Of a stretch of DNA of 64,000 nt, positions 25,264-33,768 are shown in pieces. The position numbers were made by a program, and so were the translations under genes. Position 1 is the stretch's first letter. Each line of letters starts with the position of its first letter. Origin of the DNA: an uncultured Psychroserpens sp. (GTDB taxonomy: Bacteria > Bacteroidota > Bacteroidia > Flavobacteriales > Flavobacteriaceae). The stretch covers positions 496,001 to 560,000 of the forward strand of contig NZ_CANMRL010000001.1 in assembly GCF_947500255.1 (NCBI RefSeq), in the 5' to 3' direction. The notes under the pieces were generated by a model, which worked only from the letters and a program-made list of their open reading frames with translations, did not search any database and was not told the DNA's origin.

Positions 25264-26400
25264 TTACTCTTTAGCCTTTAAAAATTTCTCTTCTTTAAGT
25301 TCTGAAATTCGTCGTGTTGCATATCTTGCATAAAAACTCTCAGGATATTTCTTCTTAAAACCTTCATAGAGTTTAATCTTTGAATCAATATCTTCAAAGT
25401 AAGCATCTTTTGTAGTGACTATAAAGAATTCTGTTCTTACATTATTAGGATTCTCTTTAAGCGACTTTTGAAAAGCTTGAAGCGCTTCCTTATATCTATT
25501 CTGTCTATTGTAAAGTGTTCCTAATTTTTGATACTCATGATCCAGTGGCACATCCATTAAAAGCAAAGCTTGTTTGATATATTTTTCGGCATTTTTAAAA
25601 TCATCTAAACGCTGATAATACGTTCCAATCACAAAGATAGCTGTAGAATTATAAGCGTTGTATTTTAATGCCTTTTTACGATGTTCAATAGCTAACTCAT
25701 AATCTGAGTTTTGTGCATGACACAAGCTTAATTTTTCATGAATAAATTCTGAAGACTCTCCAAGGTCTATTAATTTCTGAAAATTATCACGAGCCTTAGT
25801 ATAATACTCTTGCAAATAATAACTCTGCGCTTTTAAACTAATAAGTTCAACATTATTAGCATAGCTTTCCAATCCTTTATCTATATATTTTTCGGCTAGT
25901 GTGTGTCTTCTTTTCTTAAGATAGTGTCTTGCTATTTTATAAATCGATTTTTGATGTGTTTGATCTAAATCATAGGCAGATCTAAATCTATTTATTGCCG
26001 TCGAATCGTTCATTCGTTCTAAGGCCAGTCCCATTTCATAATGATAGTTAGGGTTGCGATAATCAATATTCATTAACTGATTAAAAACGTCTATTGATGC
26101 TTCAAATTTTTTAGTTTTTGATAACAACTTAGCATAGTCGTAGAGCGTTAAAGCATCTTTTGGATTTGCATCTACACTTTGCTTGTAATACTGCAATGCT
26201 AGATCATAATTACCAATCGCTACATAAGACTTAGCTATTTTATTATAAATTTCAGATGGATTATTATATGTTTTGTAAACAGTGATTGCTTTACTATAAT
26301 TACCATTTAGGTATAGGCTATCTGCAGTATTTAAAACCGAAGACTGAGCTTCGGTTTTAGTTATAAGTATTGAAAATAACAGGATAAATAGACTACGCAT
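25264..26400 (-). CDS. Tetratricopeptide-repeat protein, exported
   Basis: 378 residues. Signal peptide ends TEAQ, then about nine TPR units (ADSLYLNGNYSKAITVYKTY, AKSYVAIGNYDLALQYYKQSVDANPKD, GTLYNRQNRYKEALQAFQKSLKENPNN and others). Its start overlaps the stop of the M56 peptidase gene by one base, so it is the third gene of the blaI-M56-TPR transcript. Probably a periplasmic adaptor; partner unknown. Confidence 0.8.
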   Translation of the reverse strand: MRSLFILLFSILITKTEAQSSVLNTADSLYLNGNYSKAITVYKTYNNPSEIYNKIAKSYVAIGNYDLALQYYKQSVDANPKDALTLYDYAKLLSKTKKFEASIDVFNQLMNIDYRNPNYHYEMGLALERMNDSTAINRFRSAYDLDQTHQKSIYKIARHYLKKRRHTLAEKYIDKGLESYANNVELISLKAQSYYLQEYYTKARDNFQKLIDLGESSEFIHEKLSLCHAQNSDYELAIEHRKKALKYNAYNSTAIFVIGTYYQRLDDFKNAEKYIKQALLLMDVPLDHEYQKLGTLYNRQNRYKEALQAFQKSLKENPNNVRTEFFIVTTKDAYFEDIDSKIKLYEGFKKKYPESFYARYATRRISELKEEKFLKAKE

Positions 26401-28709
26401 TAATTTTTCTTGTCTTTATTTGTATCTGGTGCTATTTGAAAAACTATTGGTAAACTATAAGGTACAATAACTGGCTTACCATCATGTTTTCCTGGAATAA
26501 ATTGTGGAAGTCCTTTGATTACCCTTATGGCTTCTTTTTCTAAATCTGGATGAGATGCCCTAGCTTTAACATTAGTTACATAGCCTAACTTATCTATTTT
26601 AAAGATAACAGTAATGCGCTGTCTACCAACCAATCCAAGCTTAGATGCTAAATCGATATTAAAGTTTCTGTTTACATAAATAGCGACTTCACGACTTACA
26701 CATTTTTTTCGAGCTTCGTTATCTGGAAGTCCTACACATGACTCATACATAGGAACCTCATCTACCACACCAAAAGGAACTTCTTTATCTTGAACTTTAG
26801 TTGTATTGTGATCCTTTACTATTTGCTTCACCTCTTCAACACTTCCCACATTGTAGTTTTCACTTTTATCTGCTGATGTATCTGTATGTACTTGAAAAAG
26901 AATAGGTAAACTATACGGTACAACTACTGGTTTCCCTTTGTGTTTTCCTGGTATGAATTGAGGTAATTCATTAATGACGCGAATGGCTTCTTTTTCAAGA
27001 GCTGGATGTGGTGCCCTTGCTTTTATTCCGGTCACAACACCTTCTTTATCTATTTTAAACATCACATTTATACGTTGTCTACCTGAAAGACCCAGTTTTT
27101 TAGCTAAATCTGTATTGAATTTCTTATTGACATGCTTAGAAATATTTTCGACCAAACATTGTTTGCGCTCTTCTTGACTTTTGAAGGAATCACAAAAAGA
27201 AAATGTTGGTACCTCATGAATAATTGCAAATGGGACTTCTAGATCTAAAGTTTCTTGTTCGACAACAGTCTCTTCTGTAAGTTCTTTCTTGAATTTAGTA
27301 TAATTTGATACATCTTCTACAACCATTTTAGTTCTTCCATCTACAGATACCATTAAAAGCCCTTTATAAAGCTCATCACTTTCAATCAAAGCTACTTTCT
27401 CATCAAACTTGGTTTTCTCTTCTGGAGTCATATTTCCAGCTTCGGTAACCACCAATCTCAGTATATCATCTTTAGGTCGACTTTCCCATTCTAATCTAGC
27501 TTCATCTGTCTTTTTATATTGCAAATACGCTTCATAGGTTATTGGATCTAACGTCTCTCTAAAAGGTGTTTTCGAGCTTGCCTTTTTATTTTCTTTGGCA
27601 ACACGTAAATCTTTAAGATATGCACCAAAAGCTTTTGATTTTATGAATTCATCTCTTGATTTTATATAGTTCTCATTTCCTAGAATATATGTGTCTAGGT
27701 CTTCATTTGTTATAGCCTTGCTATTATATAAGTTCACGAAGTCATCATAGTATTTATTATATAATTCTTCATCTGACAATTCTTGATCAACAACATGTTC
27801 TGCTTGTGTTGTCACTGTTTTCTCTTGAGCATAAGAAGATGTATAAATAAGCATCGAAAATACGATAGGTATCAATAACGCGTATTTAATAATATTAATT
27901 CGTTTAGATTTTGACTTGCTCAACATGATAATTCGTTTTTTTATGAGTGAATGTTTAAAAAAAGGATTGACAAATGAAAACTGCTGAGTCTCAAAGACCT
28001 GTGATAGCAAATTATCATAATAATCAGCTTTATTGTGTAGTTTTACCGCATTGGCATCGGCAATATATTCGTGCAGTGCGGCAATTCTTTTTTGGTACAT
28101 ATAAACCAGTGGATTGAACCAAAAAATTATACGGAATACCTCAAAAAGTAGTAGATCTAAAGTGTGCTTTTGTTTAACATGAACAATTTCATGCTCTAAT
28201 ATGCTCGAGCGTTCTTGAATGTTTAATTTCTCACCTAAAAATATGTAATGAAAAAAAGAAAATGCTTTTGTGCTATTAAGCAGATTAATAATCAAAAAAT
28301 TACCACTCCAGCGTTTTGGATGTTTAGATGCTAGCCATAACAATTTTGAAATTTTGATCACTAATATCAAAGTAGCTAAACACATACCAGATATTAAAAT
28401 GATATTCCAAATAGATACAGGTTCTGGTTCAATATTGATACCCGCTTCCATTGCTATTTGAGGATCTATACCACTTGCAACTTTTGTTGTTTCTCCAATG
28501 ATGACTTCAGGTAAACGAATCACAAAATCTTTTGCAACAACTGTTTTTATTTGTTCAATTTTAATAAACGGAATCACTACAGAAAGTAAGGCAGTACCAA
28601 GCAAATAGACTCTGTTTAAATTAAAAAACGTTTCCTTCCGTAGAAATATATCGTAGATGATTAAAAACAATAGTTGAAATGCGACGACCTGTAAAATATA
28701 ATGTAACAT
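26400..28709 (-). CDS. M56 (BlaR1-type) membrane metallopeptidase with two TonB-C modules
   Basis: 769 residues. Three N-terminal membrane helices surround a zinc-peptidase site: His173-Glu174-x-x-His177 in LEHEIVHVKQKH, with Glu214 of LHEYIADANAV as the third ligand. A further helix at about 278-297 ends ...TSSYAQ. The periplasmic part holds two near-duplicate TonB_C modules (about 495-600 and 655-762), each with VP.(F/Y).(S)C, KLGL.GRQRI.V.FKID, ARA.HP.LEKEAIRVI..LPQFIPGKH.GKPV.VPYSLPI.FQ. In BlaR1/MecR1, signal sensing outside triggers the peptidase, which relieves BlaI repression. Here the penicillin-binding sensor is replaced by TonB-type modules, so the signal is probably different. Preceded directly by the blaI-type gene. 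Confidence 0.88.
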   Translation of the reverse strand: MLHYILQVVAFQLLFLIIYDIFLRKETFFNLNRVYLLGTALLSVVIPFIKIEQIKTVVAKDFVIRLPEVIIGETTKVASGIDPQIAMEAGINIEPEPVSIWNIILISGMCLATLILVIKISKLLWLASKHPKRWSGNFLIINLLNSTKAFSFFHYIFLGEKLNIQERSSILEHEIVHVKQKHTLDLLLFEVFRIIFWFNPLVYMYQKRIAALHEYIADANAVKLHNKADYYDNLLSQVFETQQFSFVNPFFKHSLIKKRIIMLSKSKSKRINIIKYALLIPIVFSMLIYTSSYAQEKTVTTQAEHVVDQELSDEELYNKYYDDFVNLYNSKAITNEDLDTYILGNENYIKSRDEFIKSKAFGAYLKDLRVAKENKKASSKTPFRETLDPITYEAYLQYKKTDEARLEWESRPKDDILRLVVTEAGNMTPEEKTKFDEKVALIESDELYKGLLMVSVDGRTKMVVEDVSNYTKFKKELTEETVVEQETLDLEVPFAIIHEVPTFSFCDSFKSQEERKQCLVENISKHVNKKFNTDLAKKLGLSGRQRINVMFKIDKEGVVTGIKARAPHPALEKEAIRVINELPQFIPGKHKGKPVVVPYSLPILFQVHTDTSADKSENYNVGSVEEVKQIVKDHNTTKVQDKEVPFGVVDEVPMYESCVGLPDNEARKKCVSREVAIYVNRNFNIDLASKLGLVGRQRITVIFKIDKLGYVTNVKARASHPDLEKEAIRVIKGLPQFIPGKHDGKPVIVPYSLPIVFQIAPDTNKDKKN

Positions 28710-28710
28710 A

Positions 28711-29073
28711 CTATTGTTTCGTTTTATTAATGTCTTTTAAAATAGCTTCCATGTCTTTTAAATCAACATCATTTTTCTTAACAAAAAATGAGACCATACT
28801 TTTAAAAGAACCTTGAAAATAATTATCAACCAAATTGTTTATGGACTGATTACTATAATCTTGTTTTTTCATTAATGGAAAATAGATGTGTCCTTTCCCT
28901 TGTTTTTCATAATCTACAAAGCCTTTATTCTCTAAAATTCTAACAATTGTAGAGACTGTATTATACGCAGGTTTTGGTTCTGGTAGTTGATTAAGAATAT
29001 CTTTGACATTGGCTTTTTCAAGTTGCCATAAGACATGCATAATTTCTTCTTCGGCTTTTGTAAGTTGTTTCAT
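28711..29073 (-). CDS. BlaI/MecI/CopY-family repressor
   Basis: 120 residues: winged helix MKQLTKAEEEIMHVLWQLEKANVKDILNQLPEPKPAYNTVSTIVRILENKGFVDYEKQGKGHIYFPL, the family signature, then a dimerisation part. Dimers bind inverted repeats and are cleaved or released when the partner M56 peptidase is activated. Matching paired palindromes lie right at its own -7 box (29106-29139) and in front of tonB (29964-29997). One base separates its stop from the M56 start. Confidence 0.92.
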   Translation of the reverse strand: MKQLTKAEEEIMHVLWQLEKANVKDILNQLPEPKPAYNTVSTIVRILENKGFVDYEKQGKGHIYFPLMKKQDYSNQSINNLVDNYFQGSFKSMVSFFVKKNDVDLKDMEAILKDINKTKQ

Positions 29074-29098
29074 AATTATGTTTTCAGTATTCTACGTT

Positions 29099-29106
29099 CA
29101 AATATA
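29099..29106 (-). promoter_or_regulatory. -7 box of the blaI-M56-TPR operon
   Basis: Minus-strand TATATTTG, an exact TAnnTTTG, overlapping by one base the first palindrome (29106-29121), so a bound repressor would cover the promoter. Confidence 0.6.
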
Positions 29107-29139
29107 ACTAAATACTTAGTTAAAACTAAGCATTTAGTT
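29106..29139. promoter_or_regulatory. Paired 16-bp palindromes, operator of the blaI operon
   Basis: AACTAAATACTTAGTT at 29106-29121 and AACTAAGCATTTAGTT at 29124-29139; centres 18 bp apart, abutting the -7 box. The half site AACTAA/TTAGTT is the same as in front of tonB. Confidence 0.7.
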
Positions 29140-29207
29140 TAATTTTTAACAAATTATGACTAAAATTTAATTATGCTCTAGAATTTAAAACGTGAGTTTT
29201 CACTAGT

Positions 29208-29936
29208 TTAATCATCAACTTTAAATGTAAGAGGAAATGCATAAGGCACCCTTACTGGTCTACCTCTTTGTTTACCTGGAAGCATTCTTGGCAACAATCC
29301 CAAAACTCGCTTGGCTTCTTTATCAAGACGTGGATCTGGGCCTCTGGCTTGGATATTAACAACATTACCTTTTTCATCAATAGTGAACATCATAGAAATT
29401 CTATAGCGACCAGACTGCAAACCCAAATCGCTTGCCAAGTCGAGGTTAAATTTTTTATTGATGAATTTTTTTATTTTATCAGACATACACTGACGCTTTT
29501 TATCATTAGTCTTTTTTTTCTCGCAACCGGGAAAAACAGGTACGTTTTCAATGATATGAAATGGCACTTCGATATCCTCCTCTACTTCTTCAACTTCTAC
29601 ATCTTCTACTTCCACTATTTCTTCTTCTTGATCGGTTTCGGTAGATTCAATAACAGTTTCTTCAATTTCCTTTTCATCTTCTACTATCTCAATTTCTTCT
29701 GGCACAACTGGAGGTGGTGGTGGTGGCGGTGGCGGGATTACTTCATGATTAGTAATTGGAATCTCCTCTTCTTCTAACGCATCTAAATCCAGCTGACCAA
29801 TATCAATTGTGTCTTTGGAGTAAGATTTATAATTAATAGTTAGGTACGTTAGAGTCAATATTAACAAAAGACTCACAGCAAAATATAGAGAGCTATTTCT
29901 TCCTATTTCTGCTTTTCTGTTTTTTTTTGGTTCCAT
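29208..29936 (-). CDS. tonB: Energy transducer TonB
   Basis: 242 residues. Short basic cytoplasmic start (MEPKKNRKAEIGR), one membrane helix (SLYFAVSLLLILTLTYLTI), a periplasmic linker with nine prolines in a row and a long Glu/Val-rich stretch, and a C-terminal TonB_C domain (VPFHIIENVPVFPGCEKKK... to FPLTFKVDD) closely matching the two modules in the M56 protein. TonB couples the proton gradient to outer-membrane receptors; no exbB/exbD is nearby. Its promoter carries the same operator pair as blaI. Confidence 0.88.
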   Translation of the reverse strand: MEPKKNRKAEIGRNSSLYFAVSLLLILTLTYLTINYKSYSKDTIDIGQLDLDALEEEEIPITNHEVIPPPPPPPPPVVPEEIEIVEDEKEIEETVIESTETDQEEEIVEVEDVEVEEVEEDIEVPFHIIENVPVFPGCEKKKTNDKKRQCMSDKIKKFINKKFNLDLASDLGLQSGRYRISMMFTIDEKGNVVNIQARGPDPRLDKEAKRVLGLLPRMLPGKQRGRPVRVPYAFPLTFKVDD

Positions 29937-29963
29937 ATTCTCAATCTTTAAGATTGCTAATAT

Positions 29964-29997
29964 AACTAAAACTTTAGTTTAAACTAAAATTTTAGTT
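29964..29997. promoter_or_regulatory. Paired 16-bp palindromes, operator between tonB and the DUF456 gene
   Basis: AACTAAAACTTTAGTT at 29964-29979 and AACTAAAATTTTAGTT at 29982-29997; centres 18 bp apart, exactly the spacing at the blaI promoter. Located 28-61 bp before the tonB start and 19-52 bp before the -7 box of the divergent DUF456 gene, so both could be repressed. Confidence 0.7.
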
Positions 29998-30015
29998 TAA
30001 AAATGTAACATTCTT

Positions 30016-30023
30016 TATTTTTG
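30016..30023 (+). promoter_or_regulatory. -7 box of the DUF456 gene
   Basis: TATTTTTG, an exact TAnnTTTG, 34 bp before the start codon. The -33 region falls inside the second palindrome at 29982-29997. Confidence 0.5.
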
Positions 30024-30056
30024 TGCGTCTTATTATTAGAATTTTAAATCGATTTA

Positions 30057-30554
30057 ATGGATATATTTTTAATCATTCTTGCCGCTTTCTTTATGATTTT
30101 AGGAATCATAGGTAGTTTTTTGCCTGTATTACCTGGACCTCTAACCAGTTGGGTTGGATTACTCATTTTTCATTTAGCTGATGTGGTACCAATGAATTGG
30201 ACGTTTTTAATCATCACTTTCATTTTTGCACTTGCTATATGGATACTGGATTATATTATTCCTGCAATGGGCACCAAACGTTTTGGAGGCACTAAAGCTG
30301 GTATGATAGGAACATCGATTGGGCTCATTGTAGGGTTGTTCTCTCCTATTCCTGGAGGTATTATTATTGGTCCCTTTTTTGGAGCTCTAATAGGAGAATT
30401 ACTCAATAAGGCCGAATTTGATAAGGCATTAAAAGCTGCGTTTGGATCTTTTTTAGGCTTTATAGCTTCCACCTTTATTAAATTTATGGTAGCTATAGTA
30501 TTTCTAGGATTTTTTATCGTGAAGTTTTTTGAATATAAAGACCTTTTATTATAA
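30057..30554 (+). CDS. DUF456 membrane protein
   Basis: 165 residues, five or six hydrophobic segments. The start MDIFLIILAAFFMILGIIGSFLPVLPGP and the middle GTKRFGGTKAGMIGTSIGLIVGLFSPIPGGIIIGPFFGALIGEL are the DUF456 signature with glycine-rich helices. Function unknown. It is divergent from tonB across the operator pair, so it may share the BlaI control. Ends in a clear terminator. Confidence 0.85.
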   Translation: MDIFLIILAAFFMILGIIGSFLPVLPGPLTSWVGLLIFHLADVVPMNWTFLIITFIFALAIWILDYIIPAMGTKRFGGTKAGMIGTSIGLIVGLFSPIPGGIIIGPFFGALIGELLNKAEFDKALKAAFGSFLGFIASTFIKFMVAIVFLGFFIVKFFEYKDLLL

Positions 30555-30558
30555 AAGA

Positions 30559-30592
30559 AAAACCTAACGTCTGTTGAGAAACGTTAGGTTTT
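30559..30592 (+). terminator. Terminator after the DUF456 gene
   Basis: AAAACCTAACGT at 30559-30570 pairs perfectly with ACGTTAGGTTTT at 30581-30592 around a 10-nt loop. Confidence 0.8.
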
Positions 30593-30681
30593 AGTTCTTT
30601 GCTATTAATTCAACAAATTACTTAGAGGGATTAATTAATTTTGTTGACTATTCAAATATATTTAATGTTAACAACTTTTTG

Positions 30682-30773
30682 TTACGGAAAAACCGTAAAC
30701 TTGATGCGGAAAAACCGTAGTTTCTATATATGATAAGGGTTGCGAGATGGTTTAAAAATGGGAAAAACCGTAA
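30682..30773. repeat. Cluster of three CGGAAAAACCGTA palindromic elements
   Basis: A full inverted repeat TTACGG-AAAAA-CCGTAA at 30682-30698, CGGAAAAACCGTA at 30707-30719 (centre 22 bp on) and GGGAAAAACCGTAA at 30760-30773. They lie in a gap between two convergent genes, right after the stop of the NarL-type regulator, where no promoter is needed for an annotated gene. A closely related palindrome precedes the YD-repeat operon at 48308-48326. Confidence 0.6.
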
Positions 30774-30788
30774 TTTTAACAGTATTTT

Positions 30789-31457
30789 TTAAAGAAATCC
30801 TTTTTTTCGGGCTTCAATTATCAAAGATTCATCTTTTCCGTCGTCAATAGAAAACAATATTTTGAGTTGTTTTTTTCGTTTTTCTATTGCACTCATAGAC
30901 AGATCTATATACTCGGTTAAGCTTCTTGTTTTTATTCCCTGAGATAGTAAATGAAGAATTTTTCTGTTGATTTCGTCAACGTAAATTTCATTAACCACAG
31001 ATTTGTTAAGAAAATTACTTACTGTACTACTGTAATAAGGCGGGTCAATTAATATATGATGAAATGCTTCTGCAAGTTCACTAGATGTAAGGTCACTTTT
31101 TATTAAAAAACCATCAGGATTTATTTCTTTAACTATACTATGAATTCTATACGATTCATTAAACATAGTAAGAATGATAACCTTGGCATTAGGCAAAATA
31201 TTACGAGAGATTTTTGCAAGATCTTCACCTGATGTTATTTTCCCGTCTGAAGAGGCAGGTAAACTAATATCAAAGAAACAAACATCATAAGGACGTTCTT
31301 TTGCGGCTTTTTGCATTAATAGGTTTGCAGCATCACAAGTATTTGCTGTATCAATGACTAAAGTTTGATTTTCCTTTTTAGTAGCCATTAATGTATTTTG
31401 GTATCCTTCGATAATGATCGGGTGATCATCAACCATTAGAATGTGAATATGTTGCAT
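30789..31457 (-). CDS. NarL/FixJ-type response regulator
   Basis: 222 residues. Receiver domain with Asp10-Asp11, phosphoacceptor Asp63 in CFFDISLPASS, Thr in VIILTMFNES and Lys in FLIKSDLTSSE. The C-terminal helix-turn-helix (VDEINRKILHLLSQGIKTRSLTEYIDLSMSAIEKRKKQLKILF) is of the LuxR/NarL kind but diverged, as is common in this phylum. The pair with the HisKA_3 kinase 4 bp upstream is a standard two-component system. Candidate binder of the CGGAAAAACCGTA palindromes just beyond its stop codon (inference). Confidence 0.85.
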   Translation of the reverse strand: MQHIHILMVDDHPIIIEGYQNTLMATKKENQTLVIDTANTCDAANLLMQKAAKERPYDVCFFDISLPASSDGKITSGEDLAKISRNILPNAKVIILTMFNESYRIHSIVKEINPDGFLIKSDLTSSELAEAFHHILIDPPYYSSTVSNFLNKSVVNEIYVDEINRKILHLLSQGIKTRSLTEYIDLSMSAIEKRKKQLKILFSIDDGKDESLIIEARKKGFL

Positions 31458-31461
31458 TATA

Positions 31462-33483
31462 TTAATTTTTGTAAGGTATAATAATACTAACCTCTGTCCC
31501 TTCTTTTAAAATAGAGTTAAACTCAGCTTTCCCTTCCACCTCGTTTACTCTAGAGTTTATGTTTTTAAGGCCAATACCTTTTTTACTTTTATTGACATCA
31601 AAACCATCTCCATCATCTGTAATGGATAAGCAAATTACATTATTTTTTAATTGAATGCTAATTTTTACAGCATTAGCATTGGCATGTTTATAAATATTTT
31701 GAAGTGATTCCTGTATAATCCTATAAATGTTGATTTTAGTTTTATTTGGAACACTTTCCCAATTGATATCATCGGTATAGTTAAACGATGATTCTAGTTG
31801 GTAAGCTAAGGTTTGTTTCTCTATAAGTTCTGAAACAATATCCATAAATCCAGAGCCTGAAACGAAATCGGTATTTAAATCATGGGAAACTTTTCTAATA
31901 TCATTCTCGATGGTCATAAGTTCCTTAATATAGGTAGCTCTATTCTTTATAGCGTCTTGTCCTTCGGAAAAATTCAAACTATCCAAACTCAATCGCGTCC
32001 CAAAAAGTCGTCCTAATATGCCATCGTGCAATTCTTCTGAAATTCGCTTCTTCTCATTGGCTCTAGCCTCATCAACTTTGTCTTGTTGTGATAACATGAG
32101 GTTATAAATCTCTTCATTTGCTTTTTGCTGATCCTTTTCAAACTTTAGTTCTTTGTTCTTAGCACGTTGTGTAATGATGATATACAATAAAAATAAAGTG
32201 ACTAATAAAGCTCCTGAAATTGCCAGCAACCACATTAATTGTTGAGACATTCTTGCATTTGCTTTTTCGACGTTATCGGTATCATATTTTATACGTGCGT
32301 ATTTATTTCTTACAGAACGCTCAACAAGTAGTAAGCTATCACCTAATCTAATATGTTCATACAAGTACTTCTTCCCTTCTTCACCTTTTTTAAGTTTAGA
32401 AAGAATTTTTAATGCATCAAGTAGTATCTCATTGGAAGAAATGCTTTTGGCTATTTTATAAGAGGCATCAGCATATTTTAACGACGAATCAGTTTTTTTC
32501 TGCTGAAAGTAGAACTTTGACAAGTCAATACTCACTTGAAGTTTAGTTGTCGCATCATCTAAGGTATCACTTATATGATAAGCTTCATTGAACAAACGTT
32601 CCATTTCTTCATAATCTTTAGAACCTGCAACCAATTTTGTGTACGCCAAATTATCAACAACAAGAGGATAAAACGTGGGGTCATACGCATCATACTGATC
32701 TTTAATCTCTATCAAGCTAGAATATAACTCTATGGCTTTTGAATAATTTTCTTTTTTTCGATAGACGAAAGCCTTATTATTAGTGGAATAAATTTTATTA
32801 TAAAAACCATTCCTCATCTTACTGCTAACTTTCTCAGCTTTGTCGTGATACTCTAAAGATTTATCATAATTACCTAATTTGAGTGAAATAATCCCAATGA
32901 GGTTATTTAAAATCCATAGATTGTCTAGATTATCTTCTGTTTCTGGTAGATTTTCAAATATTTTAAGAGCACTTATAGCATTTTCTTCACTACCAAAATA
33001 GTCCTTCTCTGTATCCTGCAGGTCGGCAATATTTAACAAAATAGTACCCTTAGATGCAAATCTATTATTACTGTAATATTTTAAAGCTTTTGAGTAATAA
33101 TAATATGCACTATCATTTTCTTGATTAGAATGAAAGTATACGGCTAAATTATCATTTGCAATTGCTATGGCATTCGAGTCATTCAATTTTTCTGCAATCT
33201 TTGCATTGGCCTTATTTGTACTTATATATTTGTCGTATTGTTCAGTATTAAAATACAATAAGGCAAGTTGCCTATTACTTCTTAAAATTGTAGAATCATT
33301 GCCAATTTCTTCAGCTAGTTGAGACGATTGAATCGCAAAGTTTAATCGTTCTTGAAGACTGTAATCAAAGTTTTTAGATTTCTCTCTTAAATTCAAAACT
33401 CTATCGAGTTTCTCATTCTTATCTTGAGATAAAGATATAAAAGATAATAAAAGGCATAAAAGAGAAATAGAATACTTAACCAA
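31462..33483 (-). CDS. TPR-containing HisKA_3 sensor histidine kinase
   Basis: 673 residues. Signal peptide, then about 360 residues of TPR repeats (AYYYYSKALKYYSNN, YDKSLEYHDKAEKVS, YSKAIELYSSLIEIK...) facing the periplasm, one membrane helix (LLAISGALLVTLFLLYIII), a coiled coil, the HisKA_3 box ISEELHDGILGRLFGTRL and a HATPase domain (DDGDGFDVNKSKKGIGLKNINSRV). No ligand-binding domain besides the TPRs, so it probably senses a protein or peptide. Cotranscribed with the NarL-type regulator. Confidence 0.88.
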   Translation of the reverse strand: MVKYSISLLCLLLSFISLSQDKNEKLDRVLNLREKSKNFDYSLQERLNFAIQSSQLAEEIGNDSTILRSNRQLALLYFNTEQYDKYISTNKANAKIAEKLNDSNAIAIANDNLAVYFHSNQENDSAYYYYSKALKYYSNNRFASKGTILLNIADLQDTEKDYFGSEENAISALKIFENLPETEDNLDNLWILNNLIGIISLKLGNYDKSLEYHDKAEKVSSKMRNGFYNKIYSTNNKAFVYRKKENYSKAIELYSSLIEIKDQYDAYDPTFYPLVVDNLAYTKLVAGSKDYEEMERLFNEAYHISDTLDDATTKLQVSIDLSKFYFQQKKTDSSLKYADASYKIAKSISSNEILLDALKILSKLKKGEEGKKYLYEHIRLGDSLLLVERSVRNKYARIKYDTDNVEKANARMSQQLMWLLAISGALLVTLFLLYIIITQRAKNKELKFEKDQQKANEEIYNLMLSQQDKVDEARANEKKRISEELHDGILGRLFGTRLSLDSLNFSEGQDAIKNRATYIKELMTIENDIRKVSHDLNTDFVSGSGFMDIVSELIEKQTLAYQLESSFNYTDDINWESVPNKTKINIYRIIQESLQNIYKHANANAVKISIQLKNNVICLSITDDGDGFDVNKSKKGIGLKNINSRVNEVEGKAEFNSILKEGTEVSIIIPYKN

Positions 33484-33509
33484 AATTGAAAAGTTACAGT
33501 TTACTTAAT

Positions 33510-33517
33510 CAAAGTTA
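33510..33517 (-). promoter_or_regulatory. -7 box of the TPR-kinase / regulator operon
   Basis: Minus-strand TAACTTTG, an exact TAnnTTTG, 27 bp before the kinase start. No -33 TTG at the usual distance. Confidence 0.5.
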
Positions 33518-33542
33518 GAATAAATTTATAGATAATCTCCAC

Positions 33543-33578
33543 AAAAAAAAGCCCTTATTATAATAAGGGCTTTTTTTT
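33543..33578. terminator. Bidirectional terminator between the small peptide and the kinase
   Basis: An 18-bp arm, eight A then GCCCTTATTA at 33543-33560, pairs with its full complement at 33561-33578, giving a run of eight T on either strand. Confidence 0.8.
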
Positions 33579-33594
33579 AGTTTCATAAAGGATT

Positions 33595-33768
33595 TTATCC
33601 TTGAGGTTGTAACTTAGCTTTCTTTTTAGCATGAGCTAATAAATCATACTGCTTTTGAGTCTTGTAAGTAGGCTCATTAGAGTTATCTGCTACAGAGTCA
33701 CTGCTTTGTCCAGAAACTGTTAATAATAATACTGCAAGTAGTAGAAAAGTAATTTTCAGGGTTTTCAT
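33595..33768 (-). CDS. 57-residue exported peptide
   Basis: Begins MKTLKITFLLLAVLLLTVSGQSSDS, a clear signal peptide, followed by a short polar part (NSNEPTYKTQKQYDLL) and a lysine-rich end (AHAKKKAKLQPQG). After cleavage about 37 residues would remain. No family recognised. It has its own terminator (33543-33578) and an upstream region with two GGCAT...ATGCC palindromes, so it is an independent unit rather than a fragment of a larger gene. It lies directly upstream of the TPR-kinase gene in the same direction. Confidence 0.7.
   Translation of the reverse strand: MKTLKITFLLLAVLLLTVSGQSSDSVADNSNEPTYKTQKQYDLLAHAKKKAKLQPQG

Noticed and set aside
29268-29777. A 169-codon open frame on the plus strand opposite tonB
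   Set aside because: It is the mirror of the Glu/Pro-rich linker, giving a Phe/Trp/Tyr-rich low-complexity product; no promoter or family, and tonB is clearly the real gene.
30682-30773. CRISPR-like short repeats
   Set aside because: Only three imperfect 13-17 bp palindromes with unequal spacing (22 and 53 bp) and no cas genes; operator-like elements fit better.
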